64,000 nt of DNA from Voacanga thouarsii (GCA_026120185.1 JANUWF010001937.1:372001-436000), one strand, 5' to 3'; shown: positions 9,381 through 21,420, numbered from the stretch's first letter. Notes: generated from the sequence alone by a model not told the origin. A program made the numbers and translations.

Positions 9381-11711
9381 CATGGCCGAAACTCCCTTTC
9401 TTGGCCGGATGGCTTCTTCCTCCATGGCCATGCTCCCTCCACCTTCCTTGTACGATTTTAGGCATCTAAGGGTTGAGATCCATTCTAAGCTCCTTCAAGG
9501 AAACCCTCAACCAAATAAGTCCCTTCAATCTTTCTTTTAAATTTTAGATTCATGTCTCTAGGATGATGTTGATAGTATGTGGATTGTGATAGGATTTGAG
9601 TATGCATTGTAGAGATTGAAGCATGAATATATGTATGATTGGAAGGAGATAGGATTTATGCATGGAAGGATTATATTATTTTGATTGAATGATGATTTGG
9701 GGTTTAGTGCATGTTTCCATGTCATAGGTAGTATTTGTGATGAAGTATGCTAGAGATTATGTCACCATTGGTGATTAGGACTTATATTCATGTTAGATTA
9801 TTGAAGCCATGACCATATCTATGCTAGTAGAGGTTAGATCATGTCTTCATAAATTGAGATCTATGCTTGTATGCAAGATTTGGATGAATTGATGAGTTGA
9901 ATGGTTGTATATGTTCATGATTATGAGTAACCTTGGAATTATGATCATGATCTAGTTGTCCCTAAGCAAATTTTTATTTCCTGAATGAATATTTAGTAAT
10001 ATAACTTTGCTAGTGATTTCGAAAAAACCCTAGGAAGGGTGGATTTGGAATATTATATTTATATAAAGGAAAATTTAGTCAAATAAATAATAGTTTTAAT
10101 AGAAAAATAAAAAAAAATATAGATACTTTATAAAATAATGAAATCCACTAAAGCCTTTTATGGAAATAATCATGACTAGTAAAATACTTATTGCTATAAA
10201 TTTAATTATCATCTTTTAATCAAAACCTATTAAAACTCATTTATTCTTTTTCAAGCAAGATTCATTAAAATTCATTTTCAACTAACTTTAGTTATCAATT
10301 ATTTTCTAACAACTAAATTATTAATAAATCATTAACAAACAGACTCTAAATTTTTCTTAGCAAGTTTTAAACCTTTAACTTATTAGTACCTATTTCCCAA
10401 AACATTAATTATTTTAAATATCAAATTATCCTTAGCCTATAAACCTATTTATTTATTGAGTGGCCTTAAAGCTTGGGACACTAGGATCATGATAGTAGTA
10501 AGTTGAGTTGTTTTAAAATTGAGGAAGTGGATTGTGGCTTGAAATTGATTGTGTTTTGTATTTGCTCATATGGGGTTAGGTCAGCTTTTGGAGACCTTTT
10601 ATTTGTGAGCAAGAGTCAGGTAAGCTCCTGCATAAAACCTGATTGATGTGAAATGTTTTTCTTATGGCAAGCCAAATGTAGAGTGTATAGATACTCATTT
10701 ATGTAAAGGCAATTAAGGGTTGAACTCTTTCTTATTTCAAACATTTGAATTATTTAAAAATCAAAGAGCAGATTTGCCAAACTCAAACTCTTTCTAAAGC
10801 TGGTTTTTTTTACAAGGACTTTGGAAATCCTCAAAATGCCATTTTCATGTGGAACAATGTTTTGTTCATTTTATTCCAAGTGGGAAACGTCGTTGAGTAC
10901 TCAATAAGGGTGGAGAACTAGGACTAGTCCTTGAGGGGTTAGGGTAAGTCTCTCAGTAGGTGGCCACCTCTGAGGGGTGAGTCCTTCCCGGATAGGACGT
11001 CAATCCAGTGAGTCGTGCTGGTCCGAGCTAACAGTGTTCTTTTTAGTCAAGTGACTGTGTTTTGCCAAATTGGACACCCGGTTGTTGTTTGGGTATAGAG
11101 AAGGAGAAGTATCTTGCCCAGTAGGCCGATCACCTACTTTTGTCAGTTTACACAAAGTGTGGCATACTGACCGCCCAGTTGTGGGGCCCATTGTGTGGTA
11201 ACCTATAATCCTTTCTTATGAGTGGTTGATTTTGTTGATCATGTATGGCTGGAATAGCTAAAACGCCACTCTTGCTTTTGACTAATGTTTATTGCTTGCC
11301 AATATTTCTCTTATAAAGATTTCGCACTTTGCATCCTTGAACTGTTTTCACTGAACACCCAAAGCACACATGGACTTATTGAGATTTCTGTGTCATCACC
11401 TTTTTACCATGATTTCAGGTCGATCCTGCTGTAGGGATGAGTAGGTAGTGTAATCTGCCTGGGAAGAGATTGTTATCGTTTATTTCTATGTATTGCTTTG
11501 GGGAGTCGAGAGTGGATAATTTTATTTATGGTTTTGTTTTGGGAATTCATGGATTTATTCTTGGAGTATTTTGGGACGTAATAAATATTTTTTAGTTAAA
11601 GTATTATTTTATTCCGCTATTTTATTTGTGTGACCTAGTTATAAAGACCCCTTGTCCTTTGGACGGGGCGACATCCCCGGCCCTGGCGGGCCTAGGTAGC
11701 AGGGTGTTACA

Positions 11712-11975
11712 TCCCAAATAGTAGCAGCAGGCCATGTCATTAGAACTCAACCACTTATCATAAGCCTCCTTTTGTTCGCACGTGGACTATTCAATAGGCT
11801 TAGCAGGACACGGTTCAGTTAGCACATATTTGAGCTTCTCAGCAGTGAGTATAATTATGAGGTTCCTTTTCCAAACAATAAAATTTTCTCCAACTAGTTG
11901 GTTCTTTGTTAAAATTTGAGATAAAGTGTTGGAAGTCATTTTTCTGAAATTAATAAAATAAAACATATGAGCCAT
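11712..11975 (-). pseudogene. Cop-Y gag N-terminus, truncated
   Basis: From ATG at 11975 the minus strand encodes a copia gag start: LTKNQLVGENFIVWKRNL and then KYVLTEPCPAKP, the DUF4219/UBN2-type opening. A TAG at about 11785 interrupts the frame, which then continues with QKEAYDKWLSSNDMACCYYL before being cut at 11712 by the Tek-1 LTR. Comparison with the Cop-Z gag at 32990-33403 (NKLLGLNYVDWKRKLN) supports the call. Confidence 0.8.
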
Positions 11976-12046
11976 TTATCATATCATGATGCATGATCAA
12001 TATGATAATATTTTAAATTGTAATAGAAACTACCATCAAAATATGA

Positions 12047-12183
12047 CAACCTAAAACTCTACATTAACATGTACCTCTATAGGAGATAACAATATAACTT
12101 ATAGTTAGGTCAATATCCACAACCTAAAACCCTAAAGTAATATGCACATCTATAGGAGATAACAATATAACTTATAGTTAGGC
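12047..12183. repeat. Tandem duplication, period 73 bp, two copies
   Basis: The units start at 12047 and 12120, both with CAACCTAAAAC. The second half of each (CTATAGGAGATAACAATATA) is identical; the middle differs slightly. Confidence 0.9.
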
Positions 12184-12854
12184 CTGGATCATCCCACTAA
12201 AATTAATATATCTTGCATCTAAATGCAATATTAGTTTTAGTGTTATTAATATGTTGGCCATCATAGACATTATTTGGATATTTTGTAGGACGTCCTTATA
12301 ATGTCTTTGATTTAAGTGTAACACCTATATTCAAATTTTATTTTATTTTATTTTTTAATATAAAGTTTCTAATCCAATCACATCACCTATAGGGTAATTA
12401 TGAATGAATTAAACATAAAAAAATAATAATTAAAATTTTGATGTCCAATCTAATAACCAATAAAATGTAGCCCTCCTATAGGAGGACCATTTAAAATGGT
12501 ACGAAACAAACGTTAATTTTACTAATGGGCTAATAGGGGAGGCCAAAAGTTAATTAAAATTAACCATTTCACACTTAATTTTTTTAATAATTTAAGAATA
12601 TTAATTTATTTATGCATAACTAAATAGTACCTAGAGCGGTGTTAATGCAAACTATATGGCATGTTAACATGAATGATATATAATTCAACCAAATTAAATA
12701 GTAAAAACTAAAAAATAAAAATAATTTTATGGCCAACCGAGACTCACAAATAAAATTGCAAAATTACAATTGATAATAATAATTAGCTAACAATATAGCT
12801 AATTCTTCAATCTTCTGCAATATCAATTAAATGGTGCAACTTCATGTCACAAGA

Positions 12855-12965
12855 CTGTTGTTAGTGCAGCGGTTGGTTGCTTGAAACTCCTCCAATGTGA
12901 CCAGGGATCAAATCACAGATCTGTAACCTTCTCCCCTTATTCTTTTTTTTTTTTTATTATTAAAG
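12855..12965 (+). mobile_element. Possible tRNA-derived SINE
   Basis: TAGTGCAGCGGTTGG (12862-12876) fits a Pol III A box and GGGATCAAATCAC (12904-12916) resembles a B box. After about 35 more bases comes a T-run (about 12952-12965), as at the 3' end of some plant SINEs. It lies antisense to Cop-Y in its leader. I cannot define a target duplication, so this is tentative. Confidence 0.4.
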
Positions 12966-12989
12966 GGAGATTATGTTGCTAGCCTAAGT

Positions 12990-13305
12990 CCAGCCCAGCA
13001 ACAGCAAAGCCTGTCTGCAGGCCCAAGGCCAGCCTAGCACAGCCAAGCCAGGTGCCTAGCACCAGGCTGCTACTTGCTGATCCGCTGGCCCAAGGCCTGT
13101 CCAACAACAACAAAGTCTGTCTGTTGGCCCAAGGCTAGCCCAGCACAGCCAAACCCGGTGCCTGGCACCAGGCTGCTGTTTGCTGATCCGTTGGCCCAAG
13201 GCCAGCCCGGCAACAGCAAAGCTTGCCTGCTGGCCCTGGAGCTTGCCTACTGGCCCGCGACAGCATGCCCAGTGCTTGGCACCTGGCCGCTAGGCACTGA
13301 ACAGT
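12990..13305. repeat. GC-rich tandem repeat, about 104-bp period, three units
   Basis: Units begin near 12994, 13096 and 13201 with GCC(A/T)G-CC-A-CAACA-CAAAG and include GGCCCAAGGC. The first two carry the palindrome-like GGTGCCT(A/G)GCACCAGGC, the third a weaker form (GTGCTTGGCACCTGG). The GC content is far above the flanks. The open frame across it (13074-13307) is a by-product of the repeat, not a gene. Confidence 0.85.
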
Positions 13306-13690
13306 GAATTGTCAACGAATTACATCAATTGCATTTGAGAGATTCGTTCCCCAAGCTTCAATCTTCTTCGTGCAATTGGTCGCAATTGTCAACGAATGCC
13401 AAGCTTCAGTCCGCTAATTACACGTTCGCCTTCTTCGTCTGCGCATTTCAGTAGGATTACATTCCTTTTTTTAAAAAAATTTTTTAATAACATAAAAACA
13501 AAATAAATTAAAAGAAAAATCAAAAGGGAAACATGGAGACTTAATCCACCCCTTTTGTTACAAGACTCGATAATACTTATACATATTCACCGAATAAAAA
13601 ATTATGGCCATAAAATTATTTTGAACAGAATTAATCAAATCATTCACCATGAACATAATTGCATTATTCCTACACCACTCAACTAAATAT

Positions 13691-15740
13691 TGAGGGAGAT
13701 GAAACAGGGAAGCATGCACTGGTTACAGAAAAAAAATAGAGAAAAATAAAACTAAGCCTTAGAGGCCATACGGAAGCGTGAAGATCATACATTTCCACTC
13801 CTTAACCCTTCTAGGTTGAGTAGGAGCGGGTTGAACGACTGGAATCGTCTCGCTTCGCCCACTTGAAGAAGCTTCCGGTTGAAAATCCGCTAGCCTTCTA
13901 CTTCGCCTTGTTTGCATTAACGCCTAGCTTTCCAGCTCTCGGAATATTCCTCAGCCTAACCTCTAGTCGGTGAACACTACGATAAGGAGGAACGGTCTCA
14001 ATTCTCCTTGGCTCTCTTGCTATTGATTAGCAAAGAAACAAGAAGAAACCAGAGAAGAGAAATGAGTGAGCAAGAGAGAAAGGGACGTGAGACACACCAA
14101 GAGTCTCTCTTCACGTGAGGCTCTGTGTTATGTTAGGGAAATTAGGGGTTTTCTCTACCAGAGACTTGTTTATTGGTTAGCCAAAACTAAGTCTCTCATT
14201 ATCTAATAAACATATCCCCGGGATTTCAAAACACCCAAATGTTATCCTGAGAATTAGTTTTGCCTAACCCTAAACTCTTTTTAACCGTATCTGGAAAAAA
14301 CCCTAAGGTCCAAGCTATTGGGCTAAAATAATATTTATTATTTCTCTTGGACCCAAAAGGCCCAAAATAATAAACATTAATTATTTATTTCCTGGGCTTA
14401 TATAAACAACCCAATAAATAATTAATGAGCCCAAATGAACCATAATAATTAATCTTTAATTATTTATTTCTTAGGCCTATATAAATAACCCAATAAATAA
14501 TTAAATATTAAATATTTACCATAGTTTAAGCCCAGGTTAATTTCTTAATTATTCATATTGGACCTAGGCCCTGAATAATTAATTAACCAATTAAACTAGA
14601 TAATTAAATTTCTCTCAACTCCTATTTTAATTTATTTATTTATTTATTTTATTCTAGTCCAAAAATAAATTAGACTTCCTGAATAAAATAAAATAAAATA
14701 AAATCATCTTCAACTGAGACCAATTCCTCAACCCAAAATTAGTTAGGACTTACGGGCTATTCCGAGGACCAAAAAGACACATCGCCTTGGCTGCTAAAAT
14801 GACCAAAATACCCCTGCTATATAAATAGCTATATTTTGCATTTTAAATATTTCCTAATATCACCATAAGGAAATATTGACCCCAAGGACAATGCTACATT
14901 AGCAAAGTCTCCGACCTACAGGTGAAATGACTAAAATACCCCTCTACACATCGCCGTACATTTAGAGAGGAAGAAGTGTAGTAACACCCCTCTAAATGAC
15001 ATCTACCATCCTTAGGCTTCTAGTCCAATGATCCATGACTTCCTGGAGTGTTTCCGCTTTCCAAGTGAGCTACCCTAAAGCAAACATTCAAGTCATGTTT
15101 CCCAGGGCCCTGGACATTTTAGACCATTCGGACAACCACAAGGGGCGATATAGTGCAGAAACTATCTTGTATAAGTCTGTCTTAACTAACTAGTCACATA
15201 TACCCAACATGCAAGTATATTAGCCCTACGATAGAACCTCAACTATAGCAAATCAAAGTATATGCTTCCAGCTTCGCCAAACCACCAAGTTATACTCAAG
15301 TCGTAGAGTACTAGTCCACGCTGTAGCGGTAGTAGTCTAGGTTTCTATCATATAGTACTTTTAGAAACCACTACTACAGATCCTGTCCTACGTATTCGAA
15401 ATACGCTTATATCATGAAGTGAGTGGACTACTCACTGGCTAAAGGTAAGCCATTCCCCATTTGGAATTCATAACATAATAACCTAAACATGATGAGGTTC
15501 CCAGTCTCATCAATAGGTTAAGAACAAATGTTTATGTGTTAAATAACCCGTGATCTATACCTTACTGTGAAAGACCACCATTCACATGAATCACTTATTT
15601 AAACACAATGGGTCTATTCCAAACGAAAATCATGCACAAACAAATAGTAAATTCACAAACAATTTCTGAAAATAAATTCTTTTATTAAAATATTCGATTT
15701 TACATCAAAAACCTAGTCTAAGAGGGCATACAATCCAACA
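13691..15740 (-). mobile_element. Cop-X solo LTR, copy 1
   Basis: A 2050-bp solo copia-type LTR, read on the minus strand from TGTTGGATTGTATGCCC (15740 leftwards). It is flanked by AATAT at 13686-13690 and 15741-15745, a perfect 5-bp target duplication. It matches the second copy at 45889-47574 over long stretches, for example AAGCTTCCGGTTGAAAA and GAGGACCAAAAAGACACATC. It arose by LTR-LTR recombination after insertion into the Cop-Y leader. Confidence 0.88.
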
Positions 15741-15792
15741 AATATATGCATAAAAGATTTAATCTTAACACATAAACACATATCAAAACCTA

Positions 15793-15804
15793 GCTCTAAT
15801 ACCA
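15793..15804 (-). other. Cop-Y primer binding site
   Basis: The minus strand reads TGGTATTAGAGC two bases after the LTR end, an initiator-Met type PBS with one change. Confidence 0.85.
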
Positions 15805-15806
15805 AT

Positions 15807-16454
15807 TGTTAGTTAATAGGATCGACATGCTTATGTATCAACTAGATTAAACCTTGAGAATACGTGAAAACAGATCATACCTTTGTAGATATCGTCTTTA
15901 CCAATACGATTCTTGAAGTATTTGGCCTTCTGGCAATGGTCTAGACCCTCAAGCCTTCTTCAATGTAATCTCCCTGGACCAAAAAATTGCTAATTGTATT
16001 TTGTTTCTCTCTTTGTTGAGGGTGGACTGACACAAAAACTAAGAAAATAAATTTAGAGAACAACAACGATATTTCTCACGTATATCGAAAATAGAGTCAT
16101 ATCCCAATATGTATATTGGACTCTATCTCAAAATAAGAATCCTAATAGAATAAGAAAAGTATAGTTGGGTACAACTATTTTCACTTATCCTATTCCATCT
16201 AAAATACGATTTTTTATTTTTTGCAATTTTCATTAATAAATTATAAACAAATTATAGTTTATTATTATCCCATAATTAGGAGCCACTGAAGGGATTTGAC
16301 CGGATACAATTAGATTAAACTCCAATAAATTATTTTGTCAATAAAAATAATTTATTAATTACGTGTCACTCCACTAAAAGAATGTAACTGCACTCTTAGT
16401 CTAATCACAATTACTGAAGTCAATAATTATATCCATTAATTGATCAATCCAACA
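15807..16454 (-). repeat. Cop-Y 5' LTR
   Basis: A 648-bp segment from TGTTGGATTGATC (16454, minus strand) to ...TAACA at 15807, next to the PBS. It is short beside the Cop-X, Cop-Z and Cop-W LTRs, so it is a different copia family. The partner LTR is outside the window. Confidence 0.75.
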
Positions 16455-16610
16455 AAAATCACTTGACCATTTGAGGTTTGCACAATAACTCTGATACTAG
16501 TAGGCCTTGGGTTTCCCTTAGAAGCACCACTACCTTTAAAATGGTCCTGCCAGTCTCAGCCTTTAGCTAATAAATTGGAGAAATATAAGGAGAAATTGGA
16601 CCTTTCAATA
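16455..16610 (-). pseudogene. LINE RNase H remnant
   Basis: The minus strand near 16545-16460 reads GSGASKGNPRPTSIRV then SNGQVIF, resembling the start of the plant LINE RNase H domain (DG-S--GNPG----G-V-R---G). The catalytic Asp is not evident. The domain is then cut by the Cop-Y LTR. A + strand open stretch over the same bases is its antisense shadow. Confidence 0.6.
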
Positions 16611-16699
16611 GAACTGCTAAATGATGAGGATATTGTCCAGGAGGCTGTCTCAGAGGATGTAGTTACGATACATCCATGAAGTATATATGATCCAAGCCC

Positions 16700-17098
16700 T
16701 CAGCTGAGATGGAAAGAAAGAGTTCCATTGAACAGAGTATCATTCTGAAATGTCCATACCTCGCACAATAGCAATGCAATAAAAAGTCTAGCATATTCTC
16801 TAACAGGAGGAGACAAAAATTGCCAGCAATAGATGAAGGAATTCATATCTAGAGAAGAGATGTCAACCCTCAAAGAAGTAGCTTCTGCTTGGTATATGAA
16901 AGCTATATGTGAGTGGTCACGAAAGAGAAGCTCCACCATTTCGACATTTTGTGAACATAGACAACATCTAGATGGCAGTGAAATGCCGACTAAAGAAAGA
17001 ATGGAGTCTAGAGGACCAAAATTATTAGCTAACTTCCACATGAAAGTCCTAACCTTAATAGGAAGGGAAGATTTCCATAAGGTCTTGAGGAACTCCAA
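16700..17098 (-). pseudogene. LINE ORF2 C-terminal zf-RVT domain
   Basis: An open stretch of 132 codons with FLKTLWKSSLPIKVRTFMWK and SRCCLCSQNVEMVELLF, the conserved W-K-----K---F-W and C--C------H pattern of the zinc-binding domain following RT in plant LINEs. The H position is degenerate. Confidence 0.82.
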
Positions 17099-17253
17099 TT
17101 ATTTACACTTAGGGCGAAGAAATTCATAAGGTGAGGAAATAGAAAAAACTCCTGAAGAAGTAAGCTGCCAGTGGTGTACATCTCCTTCAAGTACTCCCAC
17201 CTGTGGAGGTAGGTCAGAGAGGATTGTCTTTACTAGTTGGGGGCCAAAATTTG

Positions 17254-19300
17254 TTAAAGAATATCAACTCTCCAAAAGTTAAAACAAACTACATCTGATA
17301 AGCGCAAATGTGGATCAAATACCTCTTCATTTAGCTCTAATAGTCTACCTAAGGAAGACCAGTTATAATACCAGAAAGAGAGATTCCCAAAATTGGATGA
17401 GAAAATAAGATGATCTTCCATAATATTAGAAACCTTTTTCATCCATCGTGAAAAATGAGAGGAAGGGGAAGATAACAACAAGAACAAAAGGTGCTTATTA
17501 AGTGAGTTATACTTTGAGTGCATAAACTGTGACAACAAAGTGTCATTTAAAGGGAATTGCCACCAATATTTTATTGCAAATGAAGAAGAAATAGTACTAA
17601 GGGAATGCAAACCTAGACCATTCTCCTCCACCGGAAAACATAAGAATTTCCAACCACGCCAATGCTGACAAAATCTAAATCTAGTTTTCCCCATAGGAAA
17701 TTTGCTAGGTGCTTCTCAATCTCTGAAAAAACCATTAAAGGAAGGGCCAGACCTTGGAGAGTATGAAGAGGAATCGATTGAAGAACCGATTTTGTTATTG
17801 TGAGTCATCCAGCAAAGATGAGATTCTTGTACTTCTAGGCTTGCAAACGAGAGATAGTTTTATCTATCAAAGGCTGAAAAATAATTCTCTTCTTTTGCCC
17901 CTTGAAAATAGAACAGCCCAGATAGATACAAAGCATCCTTTTCCTCACAAAACCAAGCTGTGAATGAATACTAGAACTCTTATGTGGAGAAGACTTGTCA
18001 GAAAAAACAAAGGAATTTTTCCCCATGTTTACCTGTTGGCCCAAAGCTTTTTCATAAATAGCTATGAAGTTACCAACTACCCTCAAGTTATTCTTGGATG
18101 CTGTGGTGAAAAGAATGGTGTTATCAGCATAGCCAAGATGGGAGATAGTAATACATCTCACTGGTAATGAATGGGATTGAATCTTCCTCGAGGACACATA
18201 TGTATTCCTTCCTCTTGAGAAGTTAGAAGAAACAAATAAGGAGAGATGGGATCTCCTTGTCGCAAACCCTACGAAGATTTTAAGAAACCGACCTGTCTTC
18301 CATTTAACAAAATATAAAACTAGCAATTAGATAAGATATTTTGGATTAAATGTAAAAAATGGTCAGAAAACCCAAATTTCCTCATGATAAGATTAAGTAT
18401 GACCATGAAAGTTTATCAAACGCTTTGGTCATATCCAGCTTTAGAATAATATTACCTCCCCAGGTTTTCCTATCAATCGAGTGAGCCATTTCTTGAGCCA
18501 ACATTATGTTATCAGTTATACTCCTGCCTTAAATAAATCTATTCTAGTTAGGAGAGATTATCTTTGGACATCAAAGGTGCCAAACAAGCAGCCATTACTT
18601 TCGTAATGATCTTACTACCAAAGGTACATAAACTGATATGTCTGAAATTTCTAAAATTATGAAAGTTAGTTTTTTTTGGAAATTAACACAAGGAGGGTAC
18701 TTGTAAGAGCTCTAGGAATTGGGACTCCTGCAAAAAAAAAAAAAAAAAAAAAAATCCCTTACTATCGCTACTACCACATCATTAATAATCTCCTAACAAT
18801 AAGTAAAGAAAAACCCGGTAAAACCATCTAGACCAGGAGAACTATTCCTATCGAGGGAGAAAACCACGAACTTAATTTCCTCATCGGATAGCAAAATAGA
18901 TAGGTGAGAATTTTCCCCCTGTGAAATAAGATGCGGAATGTACTCCTGTAGATCCTCTAAGGGAGACTGGGTGGAGAGAGGAGTAGGTGCTAAAAGACCT
19001 CTAAAAAAGAGTTCAACTTGTTCCCTAATCTCGTCCTGTTATGTGAGAAGTCTGTCTAAATTGTCATATATTCGAGAGACACAGATTTGTTGCCTTCTGG
19101 ACTAACAGTAGGAATGGAAGAAGCATGTATTTTCCTCCCTATCTTTGAGCCATTTAATACTTACCTTATCCCTCTAGAAATTTTCCTCTGCTTTCAGATA
19201 AAATGCATGCTTTACTTATGCATCCTGTAATGCAACTATATGGAAAATGTTATTGGTATCCTCAAAAAAGAGTTCTAACCTTCTAACTTCATCCTCCCAG
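17254..19300 (-). pseudogene. LINE ORF2 reverse transcriptase, broken
   Basis: Fragments in order on the minus strand: a linker near 19000-19290; DRNSSPGLDGFTGFFF near 18850-18800; GRSITDNIMLAQEMAHSID near 18540-18480; LKLDMTKAFDKLSW near 18440-18400; HLGYADNTILF near 18150-18110, the catalytic YADD with N in place of the last D; then NMGKNSFVFS and a thumb-like region to 17254. Many frameshifts and stops are present. A 24-base A-run at about 18731-18754 (T on the LINE strand) lies inside the domain. Confidence 0.88.
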
Positions 19301-19425
19301 TGTCCCAAAGATTAGAAAACACTCCCAAAATGATCTTTATTCCATATCCTCAGGGCTATCGTAACCCTAGACAGTTTAGCATGCAAAATCTACATGCCAT
19401 CCCCGTGGCCCTCTATCTCCCATGT

Positions 19426-20189
19426 TTACATTACTATGCTCATGAAATATGTGTGAGAAGTCCAAATAGAAAGAAATTTGAACGACTTTGGAGAGTTTGA
19501 TGGAGCAAGCAAGTTCATCAAGAATAATAATGGACAATGATCTGAACCTGAACGATGTAAATGAGTAACATGGGATGAGTAGAATATAAACACCCAGGCT
19601 GGGATAAGCATAACCCTATCCAGTCTTTCCATACAAGGTCGATCTCCTTCATTAGCCCAATTGAAATGACTACTAGTGAAGTTGTAGTAATCTAAACTAT
19701 AGACATATCTAAAGTTGGTGAAGTTTGAAATAGCAAAAATAGATGGTGTGCCTGAACCAGTATACTTTTCCACCTTCGAAATAATATTGAAATCCCCTAC
19801 AACTAACCAAGCTCCTTGAGTAGCTTGAGCCACAGTGCCCAATTTTTCCCATAATAGCTGCCTGGATGCTTGGGTATAGGAGGCATATGCAAAAGAGCAG
19901 TGGACAGAGATAGTGCCAAAAATTAAAGACAATGCCAAGAAATGATTAGAACTATGGACCACCTCAAAATGAAGTTGGTCCTTCTAAAGACACCAGAGTT
20001 TACCATTTGTTGTCAATGAGTGCTAGTGAACCCTAAACGATATGCAAAGGAAGCAATTTGAGAAGTATCTAGCATAGGCTCAATAATAACCAAGAAATCC
20101 AGTTGGTGCATTTTAACTAATTTTTTTGCCCATCTAAAAAAGAGAGGGACAGCCAGCCCTCTATTATTCCAAATTATGAACTTACTCAT
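19426..20189 (-). pseudogene. LINE ORF2 start: APE-type endonuclease
   Basis: ORF2 starts at 20189 with MSKFIIWNNRGL, then LVKMHQLDFLVIIEPML. After a frameshift a 178-codon stretch gives WLVVGDFNII (GDFN), the RLDR motif and GSDHCPLL (catalytic SDH). These are the landmarks of the apurinic-type endonuclease that nicks target DNA for priming. The internal stop and frameshift near 19980-20020 make it non-functional. Confidence 0.9.
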
Positions 20190-20202
20190 TGTGGGGCGTA
20201 GT

Positions 20203-21420
20203 GAATAGGCATTTTGGACTTTGCCCTCCTACTAGGTTGGATTTTCTTAGGGGGTAATTTTTTCCCTGAGGGTAGACGGCTTATTGCTTTGAAGATTTTA
20301 ATGCTGCAACCAGAAAGCGTAGCTCTTCAATAAATGTCAGCTTGATAATTTGTGGCATGGATGTTTCTGATGCATACCCCTCATCCAATGTAATTGGCTC
20401 CTATGTCGGGGCATAGCCTATGTCGTCTCTTGTTACTAACGGATGAGGGAACTTTGGATTCAATACAGGGAACTTTGAGAAGTCCACAACCAGGGATGGT
20501 ATTGCGGTGGATGTCGAGGGTACAGATATGATGGGCTGCATAGGTTCTGATGTTTATACCATGGAAACAGTTGCCCTAATAGTTGCCGAGGCATTAAATA
20601 AAGGAATGCTGGGGTAGAAAGGCACCCAAGTCCAGAAAAACCCTAGAGGGGTAGATGTGATCAGTGACTGTGATTTCAGGGCAAACTGGGGCAGATGATT
20701 GTCCATCCATAGTATTGTGTACTAAGACTATAGGAGAACAATTTTTGTCTAAAATAGGAATTGTAATAGGGACTAGAGGGGAAGAAACCAGAACCATGGG
20801 AACTGATTTCTTTGGTGTTCAGTGTTTCATGGGCTTTCCTGGTTGCAATAATATGTCCTTCTGCCTATCCGCCTATGCGAACACTGTGCTTTTTCCATGT
20901 CCATTGATATACTCATGTCCAAATTGCTTGCATGTATAACAGTAGGGTAGGATGTTCTCATAATGAACCTCCTGCTAAAACCCCTCATCTGTTGTTCCCG
21001 ACCAGATCCTAGAAGGGAGCTTAGTCTGAATATCAGCCTCCACGTAAACCCATTAGATTCACTGTGGCATCATCAAGTTTGAGGGGATGTCCAATTGCAA
21101 ATTCTATAGAAAACAAAATAGCTTTGGAAAAGAACTGGAGAGGTAGATGCTCGAAGGAGACCCAGATGGGGACACTCAATATATCTTTCGAGACACGGAA
21201 AGAATGTGTCTATTTGAAAATCCTCATCGTAGTCCCAGAAAGGTACCATTGTTGTTTAAGCCACAATCTAATGCAGTCTTCTTCCAATGCTCGCTGAATT
21301 AAAATATGCTTGTAATCTAACACACCAATTTTAACTTCCGCCTTTAGGTCCATGGTAGTGAAATCCTTTCAAAGCTTTTCCATAGAGGGTCCTCTATTTT
21401 GGAATTTACCAATAAGGGCC
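20203..21420 (-). pseudogene. LINE ORF1, DUF4283 and zinc knuckle part
   Basis: The minus strand at 21345-21070 encodes DLKAEVKIGVLDYKHILIQ, then VPIWVSFEHLPLQFF and GHPLKLDDATVNL: the DUF4283 pattern common in plant LINE ORF1 proteins. After frame breaks, 20950-20900 gives a CCHC-like CYTCKQFGHE. The C-terminal part (20594-20797) is Pro/Val-rich without a known domain. The protein would bind element RNA. Confidence 0.82.

Larger units (their letters stand above)
1..11711 (+). mobile_element. Tek-1: Ty3/gypsy chromovirus, Tekay/Del type, nearly complete
   Basis: An LTR retrotransposon in the order LTR, PBS, acidic ORF, gag, protease, RT, RNase H, integrase, chromodomain-like tail, PPT, LTR. 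Bases 1-1938 match 9797-11711 closely, which identifies the LTR pair; the 5' LTR runs off the left edge of the window. The long LTR (4284 bp in the 3' copy), initiator-Met PBS and type of C-terminal tail fit the Tekay/Del chromoviruses. The right end (TGTTACA at 11711) cuts the gag of a minus-strand copia, so Tek-1 inserted into Cop-Y. The left target duplication lies outside the window; the right one would be TCCCA. Gag-pol carries many in-frame stops and one frameshift, so the element is dead as an autonomous unit. Confidence 0.93.
7428..11711 (+). repeat. Tek-1 3' LTR, complete
   Basis: A 4284-bp LTR starting TGTGAAACCCC and ending GGGTGTTACA. Both ends are confirmed by the antisense solo copy at 39788-44312. 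It holds a tRNA-like segment near 7653-7712, a CT-rich microsatellite near 9350-9380 and the GC-rich end. A 142-codon ORF at 8160-8588 is not kept in the solo copy and I do not call it a gene. Confidence 0.93.
11976..13690 (-). other. Cop-Y leader, non-coding
   Basis: The sequence between gag and PBS. It is AT-rich except for 12990-13305. It holds a 73-bp tandem duplication, a SINE-like segment and a GC-rich tandem repeat (listed separately). Apart from these I see no gene in 12184-12854 or 13306-13690. Confidence 0.6.
11712..16454 (-). mobile_element. Cop-Y: Ty1/copia element, 5' half only
   Basis: A minus-strand copia fragment. From right to left it has the 5' LTR (15807-16454), PBS (15793-15804), a long leader with a nested solo LTR, and the gag N-terminus (11712-11975) cut by Tek-1. 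The remainder and the other LTR must lie left of Tek-1, outside the window. Its right LTR abuts the LINE, with AAAAT (16455-16459) as the likely half of the target duplication. Confidence 0.8.

Noticed and set aside
13074..13307. 77-codon Pro/Ala-rich ORF
   Set aside because: Produced by the GC-rich 104-bp tandem repeat.
16483..16500. Antisense TAGTATCAGAGTTATTG, resembling a PBS
   Set aside because: It lies inside the LINE RNase H remnant with no LTR beside it. The true Cop-Y PBS is at 15793-15804.
16467..16679. + strand open stretch of 70 codons with a Lys/Glu-rich end, looking like a host exon
   Set aside because: The opposite strand reads as a LINE RNase H remnant continuing the LINE in the correct order, so the + frame is an antisense shadow.
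20664..21297. + strand ORFs across 20664-20939 and 21064-21297
   Set aside because: Antisense to LINE ORF1, whose DUF4283 pattern is clear on the minus strand.
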